Source: Selenomonadales bacterium UBA7018 (GTDB taxonomy: Bacteria; Bacillota; Negativicutes; Selenomonadales; Selenomonadaceae). Taken from it: a stretch of DNA of 37,497 nucleotides. The position numbers were made by a program, and so were the translations under genes. The stretch is taken from assembly GCA_002448305.1 (NCBI GenBank), contig DJWY01000006.1, positions 1-37,497 on the forward strand. The letters are read 5' to 3'. Every line of letters starts with the position of its first letter. Position 1 is the first letter of the stretch. Positions 31,466 to 37,497 of this stretch are shown one piece after another. The notes beneath the pieces were generated by a model that saw nothing but the letters and a program-made list of their open reading frames with translations, did no database searches and had not been told where the DNA came from.

Positions 31466-31690
31466 ATGACTTTTGAAGTTACATTCGACGAGGCTGATGT
31501 TCCGATTGTTGAGAATTACATGAAGGAAACCAATATGACAATCTCGGAAATTGCCCGTCAAGCGATACTAGAAATGATTTTTCAGGACGACGCAGACTTA
31601 GCAGCTTACGAGAAGGCTATCGCTGAATTTAAAAAAAATCCGGTGACCATTTCGCACGCGGAATTTATGAAAGAGTATGGCTTGAAATGA
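31466..31690 (+). CDS. RelB/DUF6290-like antitoxin
   Basis: This 74-residue protein has a probable ribbon-helix-helix N-terminus (TFEVTFDEADVPIVENYMKETNMTISEIARQAI is strand-helix-helix in character) and an acidic, toxin-wrapping C-terminal half. It overlaps a RelE-like toxin gene by 4 bp (ATGA), which is the usual type II antitoxin-toxin order. SD AGGAGG lies 8 nt before ATG. No promoter of its own is obvious, so it is probably transcribed with jag. Confidence 0.85.
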   Translation: MTFEVTFDEADVPIVENYMKETNMTISEIARQAILEMIFQDDADLAAYEKAIAEFKKNPVTISHAEFMKEYGLK

Positions 31691-31959
31691 AAAGCTATCA
31701 CGTTGACTATACGCCGAAAGCTAAAAAAATTCTTGACAGCCTTGATAATTCAGTTCGCAATCGGATTAATAACTGGTTATTAACCAATCTTGAAGGTTGC
31801 GAAAATCCGAGTTGGCAAGGTAAAGCTTTAAAAGGTAATTTGAAGGGGCGTTGGCGTTATCGCGTCGGCGATTGGCGAATCATTGCCGACATTCAAGACG
31901 AAAAAATCATTATTCTTGTTGTTGATGTTGTAAAAAGAAATGACGCTTACAAAAACTAA
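31687..31959 (+). CDS. RelE/ParE-like toxin
   Basis: The 90-residue protein has the RelE superfamily pattern: YHVDYTPKAKKILDSLD at the N-terminus, LKGNLKGRWRYRVGDWRIIADI near residues 50-70 and ILVVDVVKRNDAYKN at the end. RelE toxins cut mRNA in the ribosome. The basic residues in RWRYRVGDWR fit a ribosome-dependent RelE more than ParE, but I cannot separate them firmly. It is downstream of and overlaps its antitoxin. A terminator follows 7 nt after the stop. Confidence 0.87.
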   Translation: MKSYHVDYTPKAKKILDSLDNSVRNRINNWLLTNLEGCENPSWQGKALKGNLKGRWRYRVGDWRIIADIQDEKIIILVVDVVKRNDAYKN

Positions 31960-31965
31960 AATTTT

Positions 31966-31987
31966 GCCCGTCAATGCGGGCTTTTTT
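31966..31987 (+). terminator. Terminator between the toxin gene and mnmE
   Basis: GCCCGT (31966-31971) pairs with GCGGGC (31976-31981) around CAAT, followed by six T residues. It ends 15 nt before the mnmE start, leaving no room for a promoter. mnmE must depend on read-through or on a promoter inside the toxin gene. Confidence 0.8.
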
Positions 31988-32001
31988 CATGAGGTGATAC
32001 T

Positions 32002-33369
32002 GTGGAAGAAACTATAAGCGCGATTTCTACCGCTCCAGGCGCGGCGGGCGTCGGAATTATTCGTATCAGCGGCAAAAATTCTATCGAAATCGCTGATAAA
32101 ATCTTTTTCGCCGCTAATGGTAAGCCACTTGCCCAATCTGGCGACAGAAAAATTGTTTTCGGGCACGTAAAAAGCTTTTCCGGCGAAATTATCGACGAAG
32201 TTATCGCTTTAATCATGCGTGCGCCCAAATCTTACACGAAAGAAGACGTCGTAGAGCTTCAATGTCACGGCGGAACCGTCGTTTTGCGCGAAATTCTTAA
32301 ATTAACCTTCAAAGCCGGTGCCCGTCCCGCCGAACGCGGCGAATTCACTAAACGAGCCTTTCTTAACGGCAGAATCGATTTAAATCAGGCTCAAGCCGTC
32401 ATGGATGTTATCCAAGCAAAGACTTCCGCCGCCCTTACTCTCGCTCAAAATCAACTTTCCGGCAAAATTTCTAGCGAAATTCGCCTTATCCGTCAAAATA
32501 TCATAAATTCCGCCGCTCATATCGATGCAATCATCGATTTCCCCGAAGATGACCTCGATAACGTCGTTTTAGACCAAATTTATAAAAATATCTCCGCCCA
32601 AATCAATAAACTCAATAAATTTCTCGAAAATCAAGCCGCAGGCAAGATTTTGCGCGACGGTTTGAACACTGCTATCATCGGTAAGCCTAATGTCGGCAAA
32701 TCTAGCCTTCTAAACTTCTTCGCTAAGGAAAATCGAGCTATCGTTACTGATATTCCTGGCACAACTCGCGATAATATCGAAGAATTCGTTAATGTCGCCG
32801 GAATTCCCCTCAAAATCGTCGATACTGCCGGAATTCGCAACTCAAATGACAAAGTTGAGCAAATCGGTATCGCTCGCGCTAAAAATTGCGCCCAAAATGC
32901 CGAATTTATCCTCGCGCTCTTCGATTCTTCAAGATTTTTAGACTCCGAAGACCAAGAAATCTTTAATATCATTCAAAATCGCGACGCAATCATTATTTTA
33001 ACCAAAATCGACCTCCCGCAAGTCACTTTCGCAAAAAATATCCCTAAAAACTTCCCAGCCGCGCAGATTATCGAAATTTCCCTCAAAAACGGCGCGGGTA
33101 CCGATAAACTTTTAGCCGCTATCGCTAATCGCGTCGGAAATATCAATTTTGAAATGAATTTCGTCCGAAATGAACGCGAAGCTAACATTTTGCGCCAAAC
33201 TATCAGCCATTTGCACGAAGCACAGGAAACTATCCGCAAAAATGTCGGAATCGACTTCGTTTCGATTGATTTGCGCGCCGCGCTCGAAAATCTTAGCCAA
33301 TTAACCGGCGAATCCGTCTCCGATGACGTTATCAACGAAATTTTTTCCAAGTTCTGTGTCGGAAAATAA
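32002..33369 (+). CDS. mnmE: tRNA modification GTPase MnmE
   Basis: MnmE, with MnmG, installs the aminomethyl-type modification on uridine 34 of tRNAs. The N-terminal folate-binding domain starts ISAISTAPGAAGVGIIRISG. The G domain has IGKPNVGKSSLLN near 226-238, DIPGTTRD near 255 and LTKID near 335. The protein ends in FCVGK, the conserved C-terminal CxGK motif. At 455 residues its length is normal. Start is GTG with GAGG 7 nt upstream. The usual downstream mnmG gene is missing here. The stop codon lies in the loop of a terminator. Confidence 0.97.
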   Translation: MEETISAISTAPGAAGVGIIRISGKNSIEIADKIFFAANGKPLAQSGDRKIVFGHVKSFSGEIIDEVIALIMRAPKSYTKEDVVELQCHGGTVVLREILKLTFKAGARPAERGEFTKRAFLNGRIDLNQAQAVMDVIQAKTSAALTLAQNQLSGKISSEIRLIRQNIINSAAHIDAIIDFPEDDLDNVVLDQIYKNISAQINKLNKFLENQAAGKILRDGLNTAIIGKPNVGKSSLLNFFAKENRAIVTDIPGTTRDNIEEFVNVAGIPLKIVDTAGIRNSNDKVEQIGIARAKNCAQNAEFILALFDSSRFLDSEDQEIFNIIQNRDAIIILTKIDLPQVTFAKNIPKNFPAAQIIEISLKNGAGTDKLLAAIANRVGNINFEMNFVRNEREANILRQTISHLHEAQETIRKNVGIDFVSIDLRAALENLSQLTGESVSDDVINEIFSKFCVGK

Positions 33370-33386
33370 ATCCGGCATTTTTTTTT
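33358..33386 (+). terminator. Terminator overlapping the mnmE stop codon
   Basis: GTCGGA (33358-33363) pairs with TCCGGC (33371-33376) with one G-U pair. The 7-nt loop holds the mnmE stop TAA. A run of nine T residues follows. Confidence 0.8.
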
Positions 33387-33390
33387 GCGA

Positions 33391-33488
33391 AACTAGCGCA
33401 GCGCAGCGGAGCGTTCCGGCGCGGCGATAACGTTTTAACTGCGAAAATGTCAATCGCGTCCGCTGTTTGCTACTTTTTAAAAGTAGTT
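33391..33488 (-). repeat. Dispersed ~100-bp repeat, copy B (inverted)
   Basis: This is the reverse complement counterpart of 29584-29682. Its palindrome is CTACTTTTAAAAAGTAG where copy A has TTACTTTTAAAAAGTAA, so one end pair changed from T-A to C-G while pairing was kept. The right end abuts the -35 box of the response regulator promoter. Confidence 0.85.
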
Positions 33489-33517
33489 TTGCGATATTCG
33501 CCGCTATCTGCTATAAT
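33489..33517 (+). promoter_or_regulatory. Promoter of the two-component operon
   Basis: TTGCGA (33489-33494), 17 nt and TATAAT (33512-33517) lie 30 nt upstream of the ATG. An A5T5 run follows the -10 after 4 nt. The -35 starts one base after repeat copy B. Confidence 0.7.
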
Positions 33518-33547
33518 CATGAAAAATTTTTCGGGAGTGATTGACAG

Positions 33548-34222
33548 ATGATGAGAATTCTGCTCGCCGAAGACGATAGCCGCCTCGGCAAACTCATTGA
33601 GTACATGCTCGCCCAAAATAAATTCAACGTCGAGTGGATTACTAACGGCGCGGACATTTTTGAATACGCTATGTACTCCGAATACGATATTTTAATCCTT
33701 GATTGGATGATGCCGAACGTTTCGGGGCTTGAAGCCTGCAGACAACTGCGCGAAGCCGGTTACGAACGCGCAATTATCATGTTGACCGCTAAAGATACCG
33801 TCGAAGACCGCGTTATGGGTCTCGATGCCGGCGCAGATGATTATTTGGTTAAACCTTTCGAGTTTGAAGAACTTTTAGCCCGCCTCCGCGCTCTCGGTAG
33901 ACGTTCTACCCAAAAAATTCAGCAGGAAGTCATTGAAATCGGCGATTTTACCCTCAATCGCACTACAAAAGTTTTAATGCGCAAAGATCAAGTTATTCAG
34001 CTCTCGCCGCGCGAATTTCAGATTTTCGACCTGCTCGCGCAAAATTTGGGCGTCGTCGTGCCCCGCGACATCATTTTAGACCGCATTTGGGGGCTTGAAC
34101 GCGATATTACTTCCAATAACATCGATTCCTACATGAAAATTTTGCGCAAAAAGCTCATGGACGTCGACGGCTCCATTGCAATTAAAACTGTGCGCGGTAT
34201 CGGCTACCGTTTAGAAGCATAA
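33548..34222 (+). CDS. OmpR-family response regulator
   Basis: The 224-residue protein has a receiver domain with D9-D10, phosphoacceptor D52 in LILDWMMPN, T80 and K102 in LVKPF. A winged-helix DNA-binding domain spans about 128-222, with QLSPREFQIFDLLAQN and IKTVRGIGYRLEA at its end. It is the output partner of the kinase that follows, and its stop overlaps the kinase ATG by 1 bp (TAATG). The signal and target genes are unknown. The two near-palindromic sites at 35552-35670 are possible targets but lie far downstream. Confidence 0.95.
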   Translation: MMRILLAEDDSRLGKLIEYMLAQNKFNVEWITNGADIFEYAMYSEYDILILDWMMPNVSGLEACRQLREAGYERAIIMLTAKDTVEDRVMGLDAGADDYLVKPFEFEELLARLRALGRRSTQKIQQEVIEIGDFTLNRTTKVLMRKDQVIQLSPREFQIFDLLAQNLGVVVPRDIILDRIWGLERDITSNNIDSYMKILRKKLMDVDGSIAIKTVRGIGYRLEA

Positions 34223-35514
34223 TGGAAATTTTCGGGCGCAGTCGCAAACAATTAGCCTTTGCCTACGCGCTTATCATGTGCGTTTTCATGGCGTTAATTA
34301 TTTTCGTCATGCATATGGCTATGAATTGGTCAATGTTCTCCGAACAGGCGCAGGAACTCTCCGACGCCGCTAACGGAGTCGCTGAAGCGCAAATTATTTA
34401 TCTGCAAAGCCCAAATGTCGCCTCAGAGGAAAATCGCTACTTCAAAAGCGTCAACGACCGGCTTTTTTTCTACATTTTCGACGCCGATAAGCAATTAGTC
34501 AATTTTGAACGCGCTTCTTTCCGAATTGAGCCTTTTGTGCTCTCCGTTATCGAAAATTGGAGCATTGACGACGGCGAAGTCGAAGTTTTTCAGCATACAA
34601 ACGAAACCGGGCAACTTTCTACCGTTATGATGACTTCAAAACCAATTTTAGTCGGCGATTTCGCTCAAAAACTCTACGTCGGCAAAGATGTCACCGCTCT
34701 TTATTCCGGTTTGCAAAAAGCTACCTACGCGCAAATCGTTTTAGGCTTCGTCGCGCTGCTAATCGCCTCCGCAATCGGCTATTACATGGCAGGACGCGCA
34801 ATTATTCCGCTTAAAGAGGCTTACGACAAGCAAAAACAATTCGCGGCGGACGCTTCGCACGAATTGCGCACCCCTTTAGCCGTTTTAATGTCTTCAGCGG
34901 AACTTTTATTGGCGGATCCGTCGATTAAAAACCCTTTCTTGCGTCAAGTCCTCGAAGATGTCAAAAGCGAAGTCAAAAAAATGACAAATCTCGTTAGCGA
35001 ACTGCTTATGGTGGCGCGTAGCGACAATAACGCGCTGAAAGTTAAGATTCAACGCATTGATTTAGCCGAAATTCTAGGTCAAGTCGTCCGAACTATGGCT
35101 CCTATCGCCGAAAAGAAAAATATCCGCCTCGTCGGCGAAAATTTTAACAAAATCATGATTAACGCCGACGAACAGAAGATTAAACAGCTCGCGATTATTC
35201 TTGTTGATAACGCGATTAAATATACGCTCGACGGCGGCACGGTTTTAGTTGAAATGGGCGATTCGGACGGCAAACGCGCTGTTTTTTCCGTCATGGATAG
35301 CGGAATTGGCATTGCGGAAGAGGATTTGGATAAAGTTTTCGAGAGATTTTACCGCGTCGATAAGGCTCGCTCGCGTGAAATGGGCGGAAACGGTCTGGGG
35401 CTCGCGATTGCCTCCGAAATTATCAAAATTCATGAAGGAAAAATTTCTGTCGCCTCTAAGCTCGGCGAAGGCACCAAATTTACCGTCGAACTCAAAATCA
35501 ATCTCAAAAAATAA
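34222..35514 (+). CDS. Sensor histidine kinase
   Basis: The 430-residue membrane kinase has a first membrane helix near residues 11-34 and an extracytoplasmic region to about 165. A second helix near 170-190 is followed by a short HAMP-like linker. The HisKA domain has phosphorylated H213 in DASHELRTPL, and the ATPase domain has an N box LVDNAIKYTLDGG near 330, DSGIGIAEED near 357 and GNGLGLAIASEI near 390. It transfers phosphate to the upstream response regulator. The ligand cannot be predicted. The gene ends at a strong terminator. Confidence 0.95.
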   Translation: MEIFGRSRKQLAFAYALIMCVFMALIIFVMHMAMNWSMFSEQAQELSDAANGVAEAQIIYLQSPNVASEENRYFKSVNDRLFFYIFDADKQLVNFERASFRIEPFVLSVIENWSIDDGEVEVFQHTNETGQLSTVMMTSKPILVGDFAQKLYVGKDVTALYSGLQKATYAQIVLGFVALLIASAIGYYMAGRAIIPLKEAYDKQKQFAADASHELRTPLAVLMSSAELLLADPSIKNPFLRQVLEDVKSEVKKMTNLVSELLMVARSDNNALKVKIQRIDLAEILGQVVRTMAPIAEKKNIRLVGENFNKIMINADEQKIKQLAIILVDNAIKYTLDGGTVLVEMGDSDGKRAVFSVMDSGIGIAEEDLDKVFERFYRVDKARSREMGGNGLGLAIASEIIKIHEGKISVASKLGEGTKFTVELKINLKK

Positions 35515-35518
35515 TTCG

Positions 35519-35544
35519 TTCCCGCTTCGGCGGGGATTTTTTTT
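35519..35544 (+). terminator. Terminator of the two-component operon
   Basis: CCCGC (35521-35525) and GCGGG (35530-35534) close a TTCG tetraloop, a very stable hairpin. Eight T residues follow (35537-35544). Confidence 0.92.
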
Positions 35545-35551
35545 GCCCATT

Positions 35552-35581
35552 TTACAAATTCCGCTATTCCGGAAATCGTAA
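35552..35581. repeat. Near-palindromic operator-like site, copy 1
   Basis: The 30-bp site TTACAAATTCCG-CTATT-CCGGAAATCGTAA matches its reverse complement at 11 of 15 positions per arm. A 23-bp core (35553-35575) is identical in copy 2, which lies 90 bp away. It could be a regulator-binding site for the glycerate kinase/alcohol dehydrogenase genes or an RNA hairpin. Confidence 0.65.
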
Positions 35582-35642
35582 TTTATAGCTCAAAATCAAC
35601 CCCGATTTTTGTACATGCCGAAAAAGCCGCGTCAGAACGCCA

Positions 35643-35670
35643 TACAAATTCCGCTATTCCGGAAAATGTA
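35643..35670. repeat. Near-palindromic operator-like site, copy 2
   Basis: The same 23-bp core (35643-35665) is repeated, with the outer arms TACA and TGTA preserved as a dyad. It lies about 175 bp upstream of the -10 box of glycerate kinase. Confidence 0.65.
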
Positions 35671-35689
35671 AATTGCGCCCTCAAATAGC

Positions 35690-35821
35690 CTTTCAAACGC
35701 TCAAATTCACTTCAAAACCACTTTCAATCGCTCAAAACGCCTCGCAATCAAAATTTTTCCCTCCAAATTCACTTTCAATCGCTCAAAATCAGTTTCAAAC
35801 AAAATTTTTCTTCCAAATCGC
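35690..35821 (+). repeat. Imperfect 51-bp tandem repeat
   Basis: CTTTCAATCGCTCAAAA begins units at 35721 and 35772. Each also contains CAAAATTTTTC and TCCAAAT. A partial, diverged unit starts at 35690 (CTTTCAAACGCTCAAA). No coding frame or transposon feature is visible in it. Confidence 0.7.
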
Positions 35822-35840
35822 CTCTCATTGGCGTTTTTTT
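35819..35840 (+). terminator. Short hairpin with T-tract before glycerate kinase
   Basis: CGCC (35819-35822) pairs with GGCG (35830-35833), followed by seven T residues. The stem is only 4 bp, so termination strength is doubtful. Confidence 0.45.
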
Positions 35841-35842
35841 GT

Positions 35843-35848
35843 TATAAT
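35843..35848 (+). promoter_or_regulatory. -10 box of glycerate kinase
   Basis: TATAAT begins 3 nt after the T-tract. No convincing -35 is visible. An A5T3 run lies 4 nt downstream and SD GGAGG is 7 nt before the ATG. Confidence 0.5.
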
Positions 35849-35877
35849 GGGCAAAAATTTCTTTCGGAGGACTTAAA

Positions 35878-37020
35878 ATGAACATTGTTATCGCTATCGA
35901 CAGCTTCAAAGGCTCGTTATCCTCTCTCGAAGCCGGTCAAGCCGCGAAATTCGGCATTTCTACCGTCTCGAATGCAAAAATTTCCGTTTTCCCGCTCGCT
36001 GACGGCGGCGAAGGCACTTGCAACGCCATAATTAACGGTTTGGGCGGCGTTTTCAAGTCCGTTGAGGTCTCTGACCCGCTCGGCAATAAAATTTTTGCCA
36101 CATTCGGCGAAGTTTTATCGAAAAATCTCGCCGTAATCGAAATGGCGAACGCTTCTGGGCTTCCGTTCGTCCCTGAAAGCCTTCGCAACCCACTAAATAC
36201 CACTACTTACGGCGTCGGCGAACTTATTTTGCACGCAATTAACGACGGCTGCCGCAATTTTATTATCGGAATCGGCGGAAGTGCTACAAATGATTGCGGA
36301 ATCGGTATGTTGACTGCGCTCGGTTATAAATTCGTCGGCGCAAACGGCATTTTCGGGCGCGATTTGGAAAATATTTCAGCTATCGACGCTTCAAACGTCA
36401 ATCCGGAGCTTAAAAATTGCAAATTTCGCATTGCGTGCGACGTAACGAACCCTTTGACCGGCGAAAATGGTTGTTCAGCCGTTTACGCTCCGCAAAAAGG
36501 CGCAACTCCAGAAATTGTCGCTAAAATGGACGCTTGGATTAAAAATTTCGGCGAACTTAGCGCGAATTTCCTTAAACTAGATAAAAAATCCGCTCCTGGC
36601 GACGGTGCGGCGGGCGGTTTGGGCTTTGCATTCAGAAATTATCTGCGCGGCGAACTTTTGCCCGGCGTCGACATCGTTTTAGACGCTCTCGACATTAAAA
36701 ACGCCCTTAAAACCGCAGATATTTTGATTACCGGCGAAGGACGGCTAGATTTTCAGACCGCGCAGGGCAAAGCCCCTTCAGGCGTCGCGAAATTGGCGAA
36801 AAAAATAAATCCGAACATTATAACTGTCGGATTGGGCGGAAGTGTCGCGGATATTTCGGAAAATGCCGAACTTGACGCCGCTTTTTGTATTTTGCGCTCG
36901 CCTATGACGCTTTCCGATGCTATGAACAAAAAAATTGCCGAAAAAAATATTTCGGAGACCGCCGCGCAGATTATTAAGCTCGTAGAAAAAATTTCTTGCG
37001 TAAAAGTCGGCTCAAAGTGA
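35878..37020 (+). CDS. Glycerate kinase (GarK/GlxK type)
   Basis: This enzyme phosphorylates D-glycerate, feeding it into lower glycolysis. Family features are IAIDSFKGSLSSLEAGQA at the N-terminus, PLADGGEGTCNAI near 40-52, GIGGSATNDCGIGMLTALG near 136-154, PGDGAAGGLGFAF near 240-252 and ITGEGRLDFQTAQGKAP near 283-299. The 380-residue length fits. The product position (2- or 3-phosphoglycerate) cannot be told from sequence. Its stop TGA supplies the TG of an extended -10 for the next gene. Confidence 0.95.
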   Translation: MNIVIAIDSFKGSLSSLEAGQAAKFGISTVSNAKISVFPLADGGEGTCNAIINGLGGVFKSVEVSDPLGNKIFATFGEVLSKNLAVIEMANASGLPFVPESLRNPLNTTTYGVGELILHAINDGCRNFIIGIGGSATNDCGIGMLTALGYKFVGANGIFGRDLENISAIDASNVNPELKNCKFRIACDVTNPLTGENGCSAVYAPQKGATPEIVAKMDAWIKNFGELSANFLKLDKKSAPGDGAAGGLGFAFRNYLRGELLPGVDIVLDALDIKNALKTADILITGEGRLDFQTAQGKAPSGVAKLAKKINPNIITVGLGGSVADISENAELDAAFCILRSPMTLSDAMNKKIAEKNISETAAQIIKLVEKISCVKVGSK

Positions 37021-37026
37021 TATAAT
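37018..37026 (+). promoter_or_regulatory. Extended -10 promoter of the alcohol dehydrogenase gene
   Basis: TGATATAAT is a full extended -10, with its TGA being the glycerate kinase stop codon. Only a weak TTGCGT at 19-nt spacing is present as a -35. An A7T3 run and SD AGGAG precede the ATG at 37054. Confidence 0.5.
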
Positions 37027-37053
37027 ACAAAAAAATTTAGGAGAGTGATTCAA

Positions 37054-37497
37054 ATGGCATTTACATGGCACGTTCCAACTAAAGTTTTGTTCGGCGCGGG
37101 CAAACTCGGCGACCTTCACAAGGAAAAATCGTTCGGCAAAAAGGCTTTAATCGTCATTTCTAACGGAAAATCCACAAAAACTAACGGAAGTCTCGACAAA
37201 TTGCTTGATGAACTTAAAATTTGGGGCGTCGACTCGGTAATTTTTAATAAAATCGGCGCAAACCCGACTGAACCGGTTACGCAAGAGGGCGTTGACTTCG
37301 GACGCGCTAATAATTGCGATTTTGTTATCGGTTTGGGCGGCGGAAGCGTTCTCGACGCGGCAAAAGCGATTGCAAGCGTGATTCCGCAGAAAAATGGTCG
37401 CGTATGGGACTTTATTTTGTTCGGAACGGGCGGAAAAAAGCCTTTGACCGAAAAATCTCTGCCGTATATCGCGATAACGACCAGCGCGGGCACCGGC
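37054..37497 (+). CDS. Iron-containing alcohol dehydrogenase (3'-truncated by window end)
   Basis: The first 148 codons are present. The protein begins MAFTWHVPTKVLFGAGKLGD and has the NAD-binding motif GLGGGSVLDAAKAIA near residues 92-106, then ITTSAGTG at the window edge. These are the hallmarks of group III iron-dependent alcohol dehydrogenases (butanol, lactaldehyde or glycerol-type). The metal-binding histidines lie beyond the window. Its start is clear, with AGGAG upstream. It may act with glycerate kinase in a C3 or C2 oxidation route, which is inference. Confidence 0.9.
   Translation, partial: MAFTWHVPTKVLFGAGKLGDLHKEKSFGKKALIVISNGKSTKTNGSLDKLLDELKIWGVDSVIFNKIGANPTEPVTQEGVDFGRANNCDFVIGLGGGSVLDAAKAIASVIPQKNGRVWDFILFGTGGKKPLTEKSLPYIAITTSAGTG

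Larger units (their letters stand above)
35515..35877 (+). other. 363-bp intergenic region with operator-like and tandem repeats
   Basis: After the kinase terminator the gap holds two copies of a near-palindromic site (35552-35581 and 35643-35670). These are followed by a 51-bp tandem repeat region (35690-35821), a small hairpin with T-tract, and the -10 box of glycerate kinase. No coding frame looks real. Confidence 0.65.

Overview
This window is ordinary chromosome of a flagellated, probably anaerobic member of the Bacillota. My best guess is the Negativicutes (Selenomonas-like). The basis is a Bacillus/Clostridium-type flagellar gene order using FliY rather than FliN, the conserved rpmH-rnpA-yidD-yidC-jag-mnmE block, sigma-A style promoters, and many exported proteins with classical signal peptides. 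The taxon is inference. No rRNA, tRNA, CRISPR array, intact insertion sequence or complete prophage was seen.

Layout, left to right. (1) 147-5279, minus strand: five tightly overlapping molybdenum cofactor genes: a molybdopterin-binding protein, moeA, moaA, a MOSC-MogA fusion and a MobA-MobB fusion. (2) 5355-5984: a LysE-type exporter. (3) 6051-15921, minus strand: the flagellar switch and export cluster flbD-fliL-fliM-fliY-cheY-fliO-fliP-fliQ-fliR-flhB-(secreted histidine phosphatase)-flhA, ending in a strong terminator. (4) 16112-18626, plus strand: accessory genes: an AAA/DUF4143-type ATPase, a decayed or tiny ORF, a phage-type YopX protein and a secreted protein of unknown function. (5) 18745-24584: metY, htpX (minus), pyruvate kinase, then a two-gene operon of a stand-alone condensation-domain enzyme and an exported VanX-type dipeptidase. 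(6) 24675-28983: potABCD polyamine transport genes, with a DNA-3-methyladenine glycosylase coupled to potD. (7) 29052-33369: rpmH-rnpA-yidD-yidC-jag, a RelB/RelE-like toxin-antitoxin pair, and mnmE. (8) 33548-37497: an OmpR-type response regulator and histidine kinase, glycerate kinase, and a truncated iron-containing alcohol dehydrogenase.

The most unusual content is in the repeats and intergenic signals rather than in any single gene. A heptanucleotide repeat (AATTAGG, followed by inverted CCCTAAT units) occurs in three places, each in or next to a membrane-protein gene: inside lysE, replacing the 5' end of flhB, and between yidD and yidC. A second repeat of about 100 bp is present as two inverted copies. 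One supplies the C-terminus of RnpA, the other lies just before the two-component system, and they differ by a compensatory base-pair change in a hairpin. Several intergenic regions are reduced to an intrinsic terminator whose T-tract runs directly into the -10 box of the next gene. Upstream of the YopX gene are three tandem promoter-like units, and upstream of glycerate kinase are two copies of a near-palindromic operator-like site followed by a 51-bp tandem repeat.
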